Assembly: GCA_021799325.1 (NCBI GenBank)
Contig: JAJZAS010000008.1
Coordinates: 1 to 16,444 of the forward strand
From: Bacillota bacterium
GTDB taxonomy: Bacteria; Bacillota; Bacilli; Alicyclobacillales; SLC66
DNA length: 16,444 nucleotides
Direction of reading: 5' to 3'
Shown here: positions 1-7,153 of the stretch, piece by piece
Position numbering within the stretch: position 1 is the stretch's first letter
Layout of the letters: the number at the start of each line of letters is the position of its first letter
Notes under the pieces: generated by a model
The model's database searches: none
What the model saw: the letters and a program-made list of their open reading frames with translations, nothing else
What the model was told of the DNA's origin: nothing
Program-made: the position numbers and the translations under genes

Positions 1-570
1 TATCCGCAGCAGTTGATCACGGCGCTCACGAAAGACAAGCCTGGGCAAAAGGTGACGCTTACGGTTTTGAGAGGCAAGCAAAAAAGACAAGTGGCGATCA
101 AGTTGACGACACTCTCGCCCCTTCCTGGTCAGCACCAGCCCCGCGCGGGTATCGGAATTTTACCAAGCGAGGCGGAGACTGTATCGAGTCCCTACCGGGT
201 GTCGATCCGAACTGGCAATATAGATGGGCCATCTGCAGGGTTCATGTTTACACTCGAGATCGTCAACCAGCTTTATCATGGTGGAGATTTGACCAAAGGC
301 TACAAAATTGCAGGGACTGGTACGATAAGCGCAAACGGCACCATTGGTCAGATCGGTGGTGTGGAGCATAAGGTGATTGCAGCCAATGATGCGGGAGCGC
401 AGTACTTCTTTGTACCAATGGACACGGCAAAAGGGGATACCAACCAAATTCATGCAGAACAGACAGCGAAAAGCGACCACCTTAAAATTAGAGTGATTCC
501 TGTTCACACACTGGCTCAAGCCATCCGTTTTTTGAAATCATTACCACCAAGTGGTGGGAAATCAGCGTAA
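1..570 (+). CDS. ylbL: YlbL/SepM-like PDZ-Lon serine protease, 3' part
   Basis: The gene is cut by the left window edge; the reading frame is open from base 1 to the TAA at 568-570 (189 codons visible). The first ~35 residues look like the end of a PDZ domain. The rest is a Lon-type proteolytic domain. The catalytic serine lies in DGPSAG (TCT at 232-234) and the catalytic lysine in GGVEHKV (AAG at 370-372), 46 residues apart as in Lon-type Ser-Lys dyads. B. subtilis YlbL is about 340 residues, so roughly the N-terminal 150 (membrane anchor and most of the PDZ) are missing here. Family knowledge: YlbL is a membrane-anchored protease, linked in B. subtilis to recovery from the DNA-damage checkpoint and in streptococci (SepM) to pheromone processing. 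Its substrate here is unknown. The next gene has its own promoter, so this gene ends a separate unit. Confidence 0.93.
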   Translation, partial: YPQQLITALTKDKPGQKVTLTVLRGKQKRQVAIKLTTLSPLPGQHQPRAGIGILPSEAETVSSPYRVSIRTGNIDGPSAGFMFTLEIVNQLYHGGDLTKGYKIAGTGTISANGTIGQIGGVEHKVIAANDAGAQYFFVPMDTAKGDTNQIHAEQTAKSDHLKIRVIPVHTLAQAIRFLKSLPPSGGKSA

Positions 571-574
571 ATGT

Positions 575-603
575 TTGACACATGCGCAAGCTGTTTGTAT
601 ACT
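575..603 (+). promoter_or_regulatory. Sigma-A promoter of ylbN-rpmF
   Basis: A perfect -35 TTGACA (575-580), a 17-base spacer and a -10 TATACT (598-603, 5 of 6 consensus) begin four bases after the ylbL stop codon. The predicted transcript start is near 610, giving a leader of about 25 bases before the ylbN GTG at 635. This is one of the best sigma-A matches in the window. Confidence 0.85.
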
Positions 604-634
604 ATTTGCTGTTGTGAACGGAGTGAACACCATC

Positions 635-1159
635 GTGGAGATAGAGTGGTTATCTGCATCAAAAACGGAAGGCTTGCGTGTAACAGGTGAAGTAGTTGTT
701 CATTTGGAGCACCCTGAGCGCTTGTCTGTGGTGAGTGTGGAGCCAGTGCACGTCGAAGGCACAGCGTGGGTCCATGACGATACCATGGCTGTGGACGCAA
801 CGATCAAGGCCACAGTGGTCTATCGCTGCGTCAGGTGTTTAACCTCTTTTTCGGAGAATCTTGAAACGGAACTTCATGAGCGATTTAAAAGAGTGCCGTT
901 AAGTGATGAAGAGGAAGAGAATGAATTTATCTTTACGACAGATCCAGCCATTCAAATGGATCCCTATGTGGGGCAGGAATTGGTGTTATCGCTCCGACAA
1001 AATCCCGTATGCAAGGAAGATTGCAAAGGGTTGTGTCCGGTTTGCGGTGCGGATCTGAACAACGGGGAATGTGGCTGTGATCGCCACCCCATCGACCCGA
1101 GGCTTGAGGTTTTGGCTCAGGTGCTTGATAATATGGAAAGTGATTCAACAGGTGATTAG
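635..1159 (+). CDS. ylbN: YlbN/YceD family protein (DUF177)
   Basis: 174 residues with the GTG start at 635, close to the ~172 of B. subtilis YlbN. The frame stays open upstream to 551, but those codons overlap the promoter at 575-603. The chosen GTG follows the weak Shine-Dalgarno GGAGTG at 620-625; GTG at 623 is an alternative. Cysteine pairs are visible: CVRC (residues 65 and 68), and a C-terminal cluster at 126, 130, 134, 137, 146 and 148 with the GLCPVCG motif typical of DUF177. These suggest metal binding, though this is inferred. An acidic stretch lies at 91-97. Family knowledge: DUF177/YceD proteins lie almost universally before rpmF and have been linked to 23S rRNA accumulation; the molecular role is unsettled. 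Here too it precedes rpmF by 21 bases in the same unit. Confidence 0.9.
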   Translation: MEIEWLSASKTEGLRVTGEVVVHLEHPERLSVVSVEPVHVEGTAWVHDDTMAVDATIKATVVYRCVRCLTSFSENLETELHERFKRVPLSDEEEENEFIFTTDPAIQMDPYVGQELVLSLRQNPVCKEDCKGLCPVCGADLNNGECGCDRHPIDPRLEVLAQVLDNMESDSTGD

Positions 1160-1180
1160 TCCATTTAGGGGGTGTTAAGC

Positions 1181-1351
1181 ATGGCAGTACCGCAGCATCG
1201 AACTTCGAAAACCCGCAAAAGGCTTCGTCGGACACACTTTAAGCTGACTGTTCCGGGAATGATCGAATGCCCGAATTGTCACGAGATGAAATTGTCCCAT
1301 CGTGTATGTTCCAATTGCGGACATTATAACGGGCGTCAAGTTCGCGCCTAG
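1181..1351 (+). CDS. rpmF: 50S ribosomal protein L32
   Basis: A 56-residue protein with a basic N-terminus (MAVPQHRTSKTRKRLRR) and two CxxC zinc-binding pairs, CPNC (residues 30 and 33) and CSNC (43 and 46). This is the zinc-containing (C+) form of L32. It is a structural protein of the large ribosomal subunit. ATG at 1181 follows the Shine-Dalgarno AGGGGGTG (1167-1174). It is the second gene of the ylbN-rpmF pair and is followed at once by an intrinsic terminator. Length and order match the family closely. Confidence 0.97.
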   Translation: MAVPQHRTSKTRKRLRRTHFKLTVPGMIECPNCHEMKLSHRVCSNCGHYNGRQVRA

Positions 1352-1379
1352 TCAAAGAAAAGAGAGTCGAGGCGTGATT

Positions 1380-1402
1380 GCGTCAGAGACGCTCTTTTTT
1401 TT
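1380..1402 (+). terminator. Intrinsic terminator after rpmF
   Basis: The hairpin GCGTC (1380-1384), loop AGA, GACGC (1388-1392) is followed by TC and a run of eight T (1395-1402). The purine stretch AAAGAG upstream could extend pairing with CTCTTT. It ends the ylbN-rpmF unit 28 bases after the rpmF stop. Confidence 0.8.
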
Positions 1403-1417
1403 ATACTTAACTGGTGA

Positions 1418-1445
1418 TTGACATATCCATTATTAAGCGCAAAAT
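1418..1445 (+). promoter_or_regulatory. Probable fapR operon promoter
   Basis: A perfect -35 TTGACA (1418-1423) sits between the rpmF terminator and fapR. The best -10 at a legal distance is CAAAAT (1440-1445, 16-base spacer, 4 of 6). A competing -10, TATACT (1402-1407), overlaps the terminator T-run but lacks a good -35. Family knowledge predicts self-repression by FapR here, but no clear FapR palindrome was recognised. Confidence 0.45.
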
Positions 1446-1464
1446 GAGTTGAGGTGTCATTGGG

Positions 1465-2058
1465 TTGAGACATGTGAATCGTCAAATGCGACTGAATGAG
1501 TTGCAGGATACCCTGGAACGGGAGCCTTTTTTGACGGATGAAGAGCTTTCCTCCCGTTTTCGGGTGAGTGTTCAGACGATTCGCCTGGATCGGATGGCGC
1601 TGGGAATACCTGAACACCGTGCGCGGCTTCGAGAACTTGCGGAGATGCAACAAAGTGAGCTTCGGACGCTTGAACCTGAAGAGGTGTTTGGCGATATTGT
1701 CAATTTGGAACTGGGTACCAGTGGGATTTCCGTTTGGCGCGCTGAAAAAAAACACGCATTTGCTAGATCGGGAATTGTGCGTGGGCATTACATTTTTGCC
1801 CAGGCCAACTCACTTGCAGTGGCCATCGTCAACGCGAAACAGGCACTTACCGCAAAAGCAACCGTACGCTTCGCAAAGTCTGCTAAGGTGGGGGAAGTGC
1901 TAGTGTCCAAGGCAACAGTCACGGGTACGCGAATGGGGTATACAAGAGTAAATGTTGAAACCAAGATTGATAGCGAGATTATTTTTATCGGTGATTTTTT
2001 GATTACCAGCGAAGTCGGACGAAGAATTGGAGGTAAAGCAATTGATTATCGCGATTGA
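1465..2058 (+). CDS. fapR: Fatty acid/phospholipid synthesis transcriptional repressor FapR
   Basis: 197 residues, the usual family length. The N-terminus has a DeoR-like helix-turn-helix at about 23-43 (LTDEELSSRFRVSVQTIRLD). The C-terminal half is a hot-dog fold with the conserved effector segment RGHYIFAQANSLAVA (106-120) and GTRMGYTRVNV (154-164). Family knowledge: FapR represses fatty-acid and phospholipid genes and is released by malonyl-CoA. The TTG start at 1465 follows GAGGTG (1451-1456) at 8-base spacing; no ATG is suitably placed. It is first in fapR-plsX-fabD-fabG-acpP, the standard self-regulated cluster. Its last 17 bases overlap the plsX coding sequence, so the two are probably translationally coupled. 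Confidence 0.95.
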   Translation: MRHVNRQMRLNELQDTLEREPFLTDEELSSRFRVSVQTIRLDRMALGIPEHRARLRELAEMQQSELRTLEPEEVFGDIVNLELGTSGISVWRAEKKHAFARSGIVRGHYIFAQANSLAVAIVNAKQALTAKATVRFAKSAKVGEVLVSKATVTGTRMGYTRVNVETKIDSEIIFIGDFLITSEVGRRIGGKAIDYRD

Positions 2059-3058
2059 CGCGATGGGAGGGGACCACGCGCCAAAAGCACCTGTGGAAGG
2101 TGCGCTTCTGGCGGCAAAAGAGCACCCTGATACCACTTTTTTATTGGTGGGTAAGGAAGCAGAGCTTCGACCGTTGTTGAAAAAGCAACCGCCAAACGTC
2201 GAAATTCTTCCAGCAAGTGAAGTAATTGATCCAGGAGCGGAGCCGGTGCGCTCAGTCCGTAGGCAGAAAGATTCTTCCCTCGTGGTCTGTACCAACATGG
2301 TTCGCGAAGGTAAAGCGGACGCGATGGTCTCTGCCGGTAATACTGGCGCTTTCATGGTGGCAGGGCTTCTCATTGTCGGAAGAATGGAGGGGATTGAGCG
2401 TCCGGCGCTTGCCGCGATGCTTCCTACTTTCTCCGGTAAAGGGGTTCTGCTTCTTGATGCAGGAGCCAATGCAGATTGTACTCCTCATCAACTTGTGCAA
2501 TTCGCAAAAATGGGGCAAGCGTACATGCGCTTCACCAATCAGGTCGAAGATGTGCGCACGGCTTTGCTCAATATTGGTACGGAGGCAGGCAAGGGCAACG
2601 AACTTAGCAAGGCAACCTTTCCTCTTCTTGAACCGGCTTGCGCAAATTTTATTGGGAATGTGGAAGCCCGTGACCTGTTGAATGAAGTTTGCGATGTGGT
2701 CGTATGCGATGGGTTCGTTGGCAATGCCATCCTGAAATTTTATGAAGGCGTTGGTGCGGGGCTTTCGAAGCTGTTAAAAGAATTATTTTTAAATTCGTTC
2801 TGGTCCAAATTGGCAGCCCTGATGTTGTCAGGGGGCCTGCGCAGGTTTTACAAGCGGTTCGATTATGCGGAATACGGTGGCGGGCCTTTTTTGGGAGTGC
2901 GGGGAGTCCTTGTAAAGGCTCATGGATCGTCAAAATCGCGTGCCTTTGAAGTGGCCATTTTGCAGGCGCACAAAATGGTGTCATCAGGGTTGATCCATGC
3001 GCTTGAACAGGATCTACGTGAAACAGCATCAGATCCTGTGAAGGAAGGTGGGGAATAA
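2042..3058 (+). CDS. plsX: Phosphate acyltransferase PlsX (acyl-ACP:phosphate)
   Basis: 338 residues, against 333 in B. subtilis. PlsX turns acyl-ACP plus phosphate into acyl-phosphate, the donor used by PlsY in the first step of phosphatidic acid synthesis; it is a peripheral membrane enzyme. The N-terminal IDAMGGDHAPKAP (residues 5-17), the central GNTGAF (99-104) and the later VGNAILKFYEG segment are characteristic. The TTG start at 2042 lies 7 bases after GGAGGT (2029-2034), which is inside the end of fapR. The in-frame TTG at 2027 is upstream of that ribosome binding site and is less likely. It overlaps fapR by 17 bases and ends one base before the fabD start. Confidence 0.96.
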   Translation: MIIAIDAMGGDHAPKAPVEGALLAAKEHPDTTFLLVGKEAELRPLLKKQPPNVEILPASEVIDPGAEPVRSVRRQKDSSLVVCTNMVREGKADAMVSAGNTGAFMVAGLLIVGRMEGIERPALAAMLPTFSGKGVLLLDAGANADCTPHQLVQFAKMGQAYMRFTNQVEDVRTALLNIGTEAGKGNELSKATFPLLEPACANFIGNVEARDLLNEVCDVVVCDGFVGNAILKFYEGVGAGLSKLLKELFLNSFWSKLAALMLSGGLRRFYKRFDYAEYGGGPFLGVRGVLVKAHGSSKSRAFEVAILQAHKMVSSGLIHALEQDLRETASDPVKEGGE

Positions 3059-3059
3059 G

Positions 3060-4016
3060 ATGAGAGTCGCTTTTGTGTTTCCTGGGCAAGGGGCACAATA
3101 TGTGGGGATGGGGCAAACGCTTGCAAAGGCCTATCCAATTGCGGCAAAAACGCTGGCTGAAGCAGACGATGTGCTGGGGTTTTCGCTCAGTCAGATTATT
3201 GCGGAAGGTCCAGAGGAAAAACTCCGGCTGACCTATTATACGCAACCGGCGATTATGGCCGTCAGTATCGCAGCATGGCGGGTGTTTGAAGAAGCTTTTG
3301 AGGTCATTCCCTCGTTTGTGGCAGGGCACAGCCTCGGCGAATATACGGCGCTGGTGGCATCTGGCGCTATTGCTTATGAAGATGCGCTGCGCCTTGTATA
3401 TAAAAGAGGTCAATTGATGGACGAGGCAGTACCGGCAGGTGAAGGCGCAATGGCGGCTGTGCTAGGAGCCGATGTAGAACTCCTCACGGCACTTTGCAAA
3501 ACGGTGTCAGCAGAGATGGGGGCTCCGGTGGAAATGGCCAACATCAACTGCCCCGGTCAAGTCACTGTTTCTGGAGCAGCAAAAGCAGTCGATGAACTGA
3601 TCAGACGGGCGCAGGAGGCAAAAGCAAGAAGGGCGATTAGGCTTGACGTCAGTGGGCCTTTTCATTCGTCATTGATGGCGCCAGCAGCAGATCACCTCGC
3701 AAAGGCGCTTAGTGACATCACGTGGAAGCCGCTACGGATACCGCTGGTGGCGAACGTCTCCGCACAGCCACTGACTATTGTAGATGACGTGACTGCAGCA
3801 CTGAAGGCGCAACTTGCGGCTCCTGTTCGCTGGGAGGATTCGGTCAGGACGATGGTGTCGGCAGGTGTACATACTTTTGTGGAATTTGGTCCCGGGACGG
3901 TGCTTTCCGGTTTGGTTCGAAAAACAGAGAAAAGTGCGAAAACAATACATGTCGAAGATCCGGAAACGCTGATGGAGACCGTGAGATTTTTTACTGAGGA
4001 GGTGAATCCTTCTTGA
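3060..4016 (+). CDS. fabD: Malonyl-CoA:ACP transacylase FabD
   Basis: 318 residues. FabD transfers malonyl from CoA to ACP, supplying the extender unit for fatty-acid elongation in the cytosol. Visible landmarks are FPGQGAQ (residues 7-13), the nucleophile in GHSLGE (Ser91), Arg116 in YKRGQ and the catalytic His202 in GPFHSS. All match the E. coli Ser92/Arg117/His201 arrangement. ATG at 3060 follows AAGGTGG (3045-3051); the frame extends to 3048, but that start lies inside the ribosome binding site. It is one base from the plsX stop and shares 4 bases with fabG. Confidence 0.97.
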   Translation: MRVAFVFPGQGAQYVGMGQTLAKAYPIAAKTLAEADDVLGFSLSQIIAEGPEEKLRLTYYTQPAIMAVSIAAWRVFEEAFEVIPSFVAGHSLGEYTALVASGAIAYEDALRLVYKRGQLMDEAVPAGEGAMAAVLGADVELLTALCKTVSAEMGAPVEMANINCPGQVTVSGAAKAVDELIRRAQEAKARRAIRLDVSGPFHSSLMAPAADHLAKALSDITWKPLRIPLVANVSAQPLTIVDDVTAALKAQLAAPVRWEDSVRTMVSAGVHTFVEFGPGTVLSGLVRKTEKSAKTIHVEDPETLMETVRFFTEEVNPS

Positions 4017-4765
4017 CGGAGGGATCATTAACTGGCAAGGTGGCCGTGGTAACCGGTGGTACAGGTGGCATTGGCCGCGCCATCGTCGCTGACCTAGTCG
4101 ATGCAGGGGCAAAAGTGGTGATTGGCTATTCTTCTAATGAAGCTAAGGCCAATGAACTTGTTACCTCCATTCGAGAAAAAGGCGGTGAGGCAATCGCTGT
4201 ACAAGCGGACGTTGCTTCTGCTGATGGCGCCAAAAAAATCGTCAGCGCTACGATAGAGGCGTTTGGGCAACTGGACGTACTCATCAATAATGCGGGTATC
4301 ACTCGTGACGGACTGATGATGAGAATGAAGGAAACCGACTGGGATGCTGTGCTTGATACCAATTTGAAATCGGTGTTTCTATTGGTTCAGGCTGCTTCTA
4401 GATATCTTCTACGCTCTAGTCAGGGGAGGATTGTCAATATCGCCTCTGTCGTCGGCTTAACGGGTAATGTGGGCCAGGCCAATTACACAGCGGCCAAAGC
4501 GGGAATCATCGGGTTGACGAAGACACTGGCCCGCGAATTTGCCAGTAGGCAGGTCACTGTGAATGCAGTGGCGCCTGGATTTATCGATACGGAAATGACC
4601 GCGGGATTGCCTGCCGAAATCAAGGATGGCATGATGAAGGAGATTCCGCTTTCCCGATTTGGACAACCTGAGGACGTTGCCCATCTGGTTCGCTTTCTGG
4701 CATCAGCGGAGGCGTCCTACATGACAGGTCAGGTCCTTGCTGTCGACGGCGGACTGGCCATGTAG
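4013..4765 (+). CDS. fabG: 3-oxoacyl-[ACP] reductase FabG
   Basis: 250 residues of the short-chain dehydrogenase/reductase family. FabG reduces 3-oxoacyl-ACP to 3-hydroxyacyl-ACP using NADPH. The glycine-rich TGGTGGIG (residues 14-21) binds the cofactor, NNAG is at 92-95, and the active-site set Asn117, Ser145, Tyr158, Lys162 (YxxxK) is intact. The TTG start at 4013 overlaps the fabD stop in a TTGA arrangement and follows the excellent AGGAGGTGA (3997-4005) inside fabD, so translation is probably coupled. The FabG call rather than another SDR rests on its place between fabD and acpP and on the DNA-encoded length and motifs. Confidence 0.96.
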   Translation: MTEGSLTGKVAVVTGGTGGIGRAIVADLVDAGAKVVIGYSSNEAKANELVTSIREKGGEAIAVQADVASADGAKKIVSATIEAFGQLDVLINNAGITRDGLMMRMKETDWDAVLDTNLKSVFLLVQAASRYLLRSSQGRIVNIASVVGLTGNVGQANYTAAKAGIIGLTKTLAREFASRQVTVNAVAPGFIDTEMTAGLPAEIKDGMMKEIPLSRFGQPEDVAHLVRFLASAEASYMTGQVLAVDGGLAM

Positions 4766-4771
4766 TATAAT
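4743..4771 (+). promoter_or_regulatory. Possible internal promoter for acpP
   Basis: A perfect -10 TATAAT (4766-4771) directly follows the fabG stop. TCGACG (4743-4748, 4 of 6) lies exactly 17 bases upstream, inside the end of fabG. Transcription would start near 4778, at the first bases of the acpP Shine-Dalgarno AGGAGGTGA (4778-4786), leaving a leader of about 13 bases. An extra promoter would fit the high demand for ACP. Confidence 0.5.
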
Positions 4772-4790
4772 CTCTGGAGGAGGTGAGAGG

Positions 4791-5024
4791 ATGTCCGATA
4801 TCTTTGACCGCGTTAAACGCATAGTGGTGGACCGCCTCGGTGTTGATGAAGCGCAGGTGACTCAGGAAGCATCATTTAAAGACGATCTAGGCGCTGACTC
4901 GCTCGATGTTGTTGAGTTGGTGATGGAGCTTGAAGATGAATTTGACCTGGAAATATCCGATGAAGATGCTGAGAAAATCAACTCCGTTGGCGATGTCGTG
5001 AAGTACATTGAGGCACATGCCTGA
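4791..5024 (+). CDS. acpP: Acyl carrier protein
   Basis: A 77-residue, strongly acidic protein carrying the conserved DSLDVVEL motif. Ser37 is the site of 4'-phosphopantetheine attachment. ACP carries the growing acyl chain between the Fab enzymes and donates it to PlsX, so it joins every activity encoded in this cluster. ATG at 4791 follows AGGAGGTGA (4778-4786); the frame remains open upstream to 4737, but that part overlaps fabG. It is the last gene before a hairpin with a short T-run. Confidence 0.98.
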   Translation: MSDIFDRVKRIVVDRLGVDEAQVTQEASFKDDLGADSLDVVELVMELEDEFDLEISDEDAEKINSVGDVVKYIEAHA

Positions 5025-5079
5025 ATGCCGCTTGCGGTAACGGTATAACGCGTAGTCGGTTGTACATATCCCGACAGTG

Positions 5080-5112
5080 GAGAGTTCCCCGTGCGGTGCG
5101 CGGGGTTTTCTC
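5080..5112 (+). terminator. Terminator or attenuator hairpin after acpP
   Basis: A GC-rich stem CCCCGTGC (5087-5094), loop GGT, GCGCGGGG (5098-5105) has one G-T pair and is followed by TTTT. Flanking GAGA (5080-5083) and TCTC (5109-5112) can extend the stem. The T-run is only four bases, so termination may be partial, letting some transcription reach fabF. A weaker hairpin, GTCGG (5055-5059) with CCGAC (5071-5075), lies just upstream. Confidence 0.65.
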
Positions 5113-5124
5113 ATCTGAATACAC

Positions 5125-5164
5125 TCATTTTGATACTCGGGATATTTTCATTTTGATGTACGGG
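5125..5164 (+). repeat. Two 17-base direct repeats before fabF
   Basis: TCATTTTGAT, three variable bases and CGGG occur twice, at 5125-5141 and 5148-5164, with a 23-base period. Both lie between the acpP hairpin and the fabF ribosome binding site. TTGATA (5130-5135) in the first copy and TTTGAT (5152-5157) in the second could act as weak -35 and -10 elements at 16-base spacing. They may be a regulator site or part of a fabF promoter; this is inference. Confidence 0.6.
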
Positions 5165-5174
5165 GTGAACATAA

Positions 5175-6419
5175 GTGAGGAGAGTAGTCATAACTGGCAT
5201 GGGTGTCGTGACCCCAGTTGGCCTGAATGTGGATGATTTCTGGAACAGCCTGCTGCATGGGGTATCGGGGATCAGCAGAATCGAACATTTTGACACTACA
5301 GATTTTCCTACCAAGATTGCAGGATCAATTAAGGATTTCCAACCGGAAGCCATGCTTAACCTCGATCGTAAAGAGATCCGTCACATGGACCGTTTTGTTC
5401 AGTTTGCCGTAGCCGCTTCAAAAATGGCGCTATCACATTCGGGACTGCAAATTACAGAAGATATTGCGAATCGAGTGGGCGTGTATATCGGCTCCGGTAT
5501 CGGGGGACTGATGACGCTAGAGGAACAGCATCGCAATTTGCTCGAACGTGGACCAAAACGGGTGAGTCCATTTTTTATTCCGATGATGATCGGCAACATG
5601 GCATCGGGACAAGTGTCGATCTTATTTGGAGCAAAAGGCCCCAATAGCGCACCCGTTTCGGCCTGCGCCACGAGCGCCAACGCAATTGGCGATGCGTTTA
5701 AGATGATTGAGCGGGGGATTGCGGATGCGATGATCTGCGGCGGTGCGGAGTCAACACTCACCCCCCTTGCTTTTGCTGGCGTTTGCTCTGCTAAAGCGCT
5801 TTCCGAGCGCAATGAAGAACCAGAACGGGCCAGTCGCCCCTTTGATTCCGGCAGAGATGGATTTGTCATGGGAGAAGGTGCGGGAATTCTCGTGCTGGAA
5901 GAACTTGAATTTGCCAAGAAGCGCGGTGCGAACATCATTGCTGAAGTGGTGGGCTACGGAATGAGCGCGGACGCCTATCACCTGGTTCAGCCGGATCCCA
6001 ATGGGGATGGTGCAGCAAGGTCGATGCAGGCGGCAGTTGACGATGCGGGAATCAGCCCGCAGGACGTCGATTATATTAACGCACATGGCACTTCTACTCC
6101 TCTTGGCGACTTAGCGGAAACCAAGGCAGTCAAAAAGGTATTTGGCGAGCATGCGTACAAGTTGTCAGTGAGTTCCACCAAATCCATGACAGGACACTTG
6201 CTGGGGGCGGCGGGTGGCATCGAAGCGATTGCCTCCATCCTAGCGATCCGCGACCACATTATGCCTCCGACCATCAATCTGGACGATCCTGATCCTGAAT
6301 GTGATCTGGATTACGTACCAAACCAACCAAAAACAAAAGACCTAACTTATACCATGTCCAATTCTTTCGGATTTGGAGGACATAACGCAAGTTTAATCTT
6401 TAAAAAATATGCCGAATAG
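5175..6419 (+). CDS. fabF: 3-oxoacyl-[ACP] synthase II FabF
   Basis: 414 residues, the normal KAS II length. FabF condenses malonyl-ACP with acyl-ACP in elongation. The Cys-His-His triad is present: Cys164 in SACATSAN, His304 in NAHGTSTP and His341 in TGHLLGAAGG, with Lys336 just before it. The C-terminus keeps the SNSFGFGGHNAS glycine-rich motif. The GTG start at 5175 follows GGGGTGA (5162-5168), and the protein begins MRRVVITGMG as in relatives. In B. subtilis fabF is paired with fabH elsewhere; here it lies between acpP and rnc, 150 bases from acpP with a hairpin between. It ends 17 bases before the rnc ATG chosen here. Confidence 0.97.
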   Translation: MRRVVITGMGVVTPVGLNVDDFWNSLLHGVSGISRIEHFDTTDFPTKIAGSIKDFQPEAMLNLDRKEIRHMDRFVQFAVAASKMALSHSGLQITEDIANRVGVYIGSGIGGLMTLEEQHRNLLERGPKRVSPFFIPMMIGNMASGQVSILFGAKGPNSAPVSACATSANAIGDAFKMIERGIADAMICGGAESTLTPLAFAGVCSAKALSERNEEPERASRPFDSGRDGFVMGEGAGILVLEELEFAKKRGANIIAEVVGYGMSADAYHLVQPDPNGDGAARSMQAAVDDAGISPQDVDYINAHGTSTPLGDLAETKAVKKVFGEHAYKLSVSSTKSMTGHLLGAAGGIEAIASILAIRDHIMPPTINLDDPDPECDLDYVPNQPKTKDLTYTMSNSFGFGGHNASLIFKKYAE

Positions 6420-6436
6420 CGAGGGAAGTGTTGGAA

Positions 6437-7141
6437 ATGGGCGTAAAGTCTCTTCGTCAGTGGGCAGCAGAATTACATGTCCATTTTCAAAATGCTGCCC
6501 TACTTGAGGCTGCATTTACACATTCTTCTTATAAAAATGAGCATCGGCAGGCCAATTTGACCGACAATGAGCGGCTTGAATTTTTAGGCGATGCAGTGCT
6601 TGAACTTTGTGTGAGTCAATATTTATACCGTCAATACCCGAGCGCGGTGGAGGGGGATTTGACGAGAATGCGTGCGGCGATCGTCTGTGAGCCGTCACTT
6701 GCATCATTTGCCAAGGAGTTGCGTTTTCCTCCTAATTTGCGCCTTGGTAAAGGTGAGGAAATTTCTGGAGGGAGGGAGCGCCCGAGTTTGCTTGCAGATG
6801 CCGTGGAAGCGTTTTTGGGCGCATTGTTTTTGGATCAGGGGTTGCCTGCGGTCGACGACTTTCTCGCCAGACACTTTTACGCGCGCATCCCGCGCAGTGG
6901 CTTTGCAGACGATTCCTGGCGCAAGGATTTTAAGACCCTCTTGCAGGAACTCGTGCAAAAAGAGTCACTTGGGGAATTAAGTTATGCCACCGTCTCGGAA
7001 AGCGGCCCTGCGCATGAACGTCGATTTGTCGTACAGGTCTCTGTCGCTGGAAAAATTTACGGTGAAGGGACAGGCAGATCAAAAAAAGAAGCCGAGCAAA
7101 GGGCGGCGCAATCCGCGCTGTCCACCATTGGGATGCCCTAG
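6437..7141 (+). CDS. rnc: Ribonuclease III
   Basis: 234 residues with the ATG start at 6437. RNase III cuts double-stranded RNA and releases pre-16S and pre-23S rRNA. The endonuclease domain has the signature NERLEFLGDAVLEL (residues 44-57) with Glu48 and Asp52, and the second acidic pair Asp121 and Glu124 in LLADAVEAFLGA. A double-stranded RNA binding domain fills about 160-232. The start is uncertain: the Shine-Dalgarno GAGGGA at 6421-6426 would suit TTG 6431 or ATG 6437, while GTG 6428 is too close. The order rnc-smc-ftsY matches other Bacilli. The smc ribosome binding site begins at the last base of the rnc stop. Confidence 0.95.
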   Translation: MGVKSLRQWAAELHVHFQNAALLEAAFTHSSYKNEHRQANLTDNERLEFLGDAVLELCVSQYLYRQYPSAVEGDLTRMRAAIVCEPSLASFAKELRFPPNLRLGKGEEISGGRERPSLLADAVEAFLGALFLDQGLPAVDDFLARHFYARIPRSGFADDSWRKDFKTLLQELVQKESLGELSYATVSESGPAHERRFVVQVSVAGKIYGEGTGRSKKEAEQRAAQSALSTIGMP

Positions 7142-7153
7142 AGGAGAGTTCTT

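Noticed and set aside
1402..1420. A possible FapR operator around TATACTTAACTGGTGATTG
   Set aside because: Only about half of the positions fit the B. subtilis FapR palindrome and the symmetry is poor, so it was not annotated.
2649..3413. A 254-codon open frame on the minus strand across plsX and fabD
   Set aside because: It lies opposite two genes with intact active sites, spans their junction, has no ribosome binding site and its translation resembles no family. It is a codon-usage shadow.
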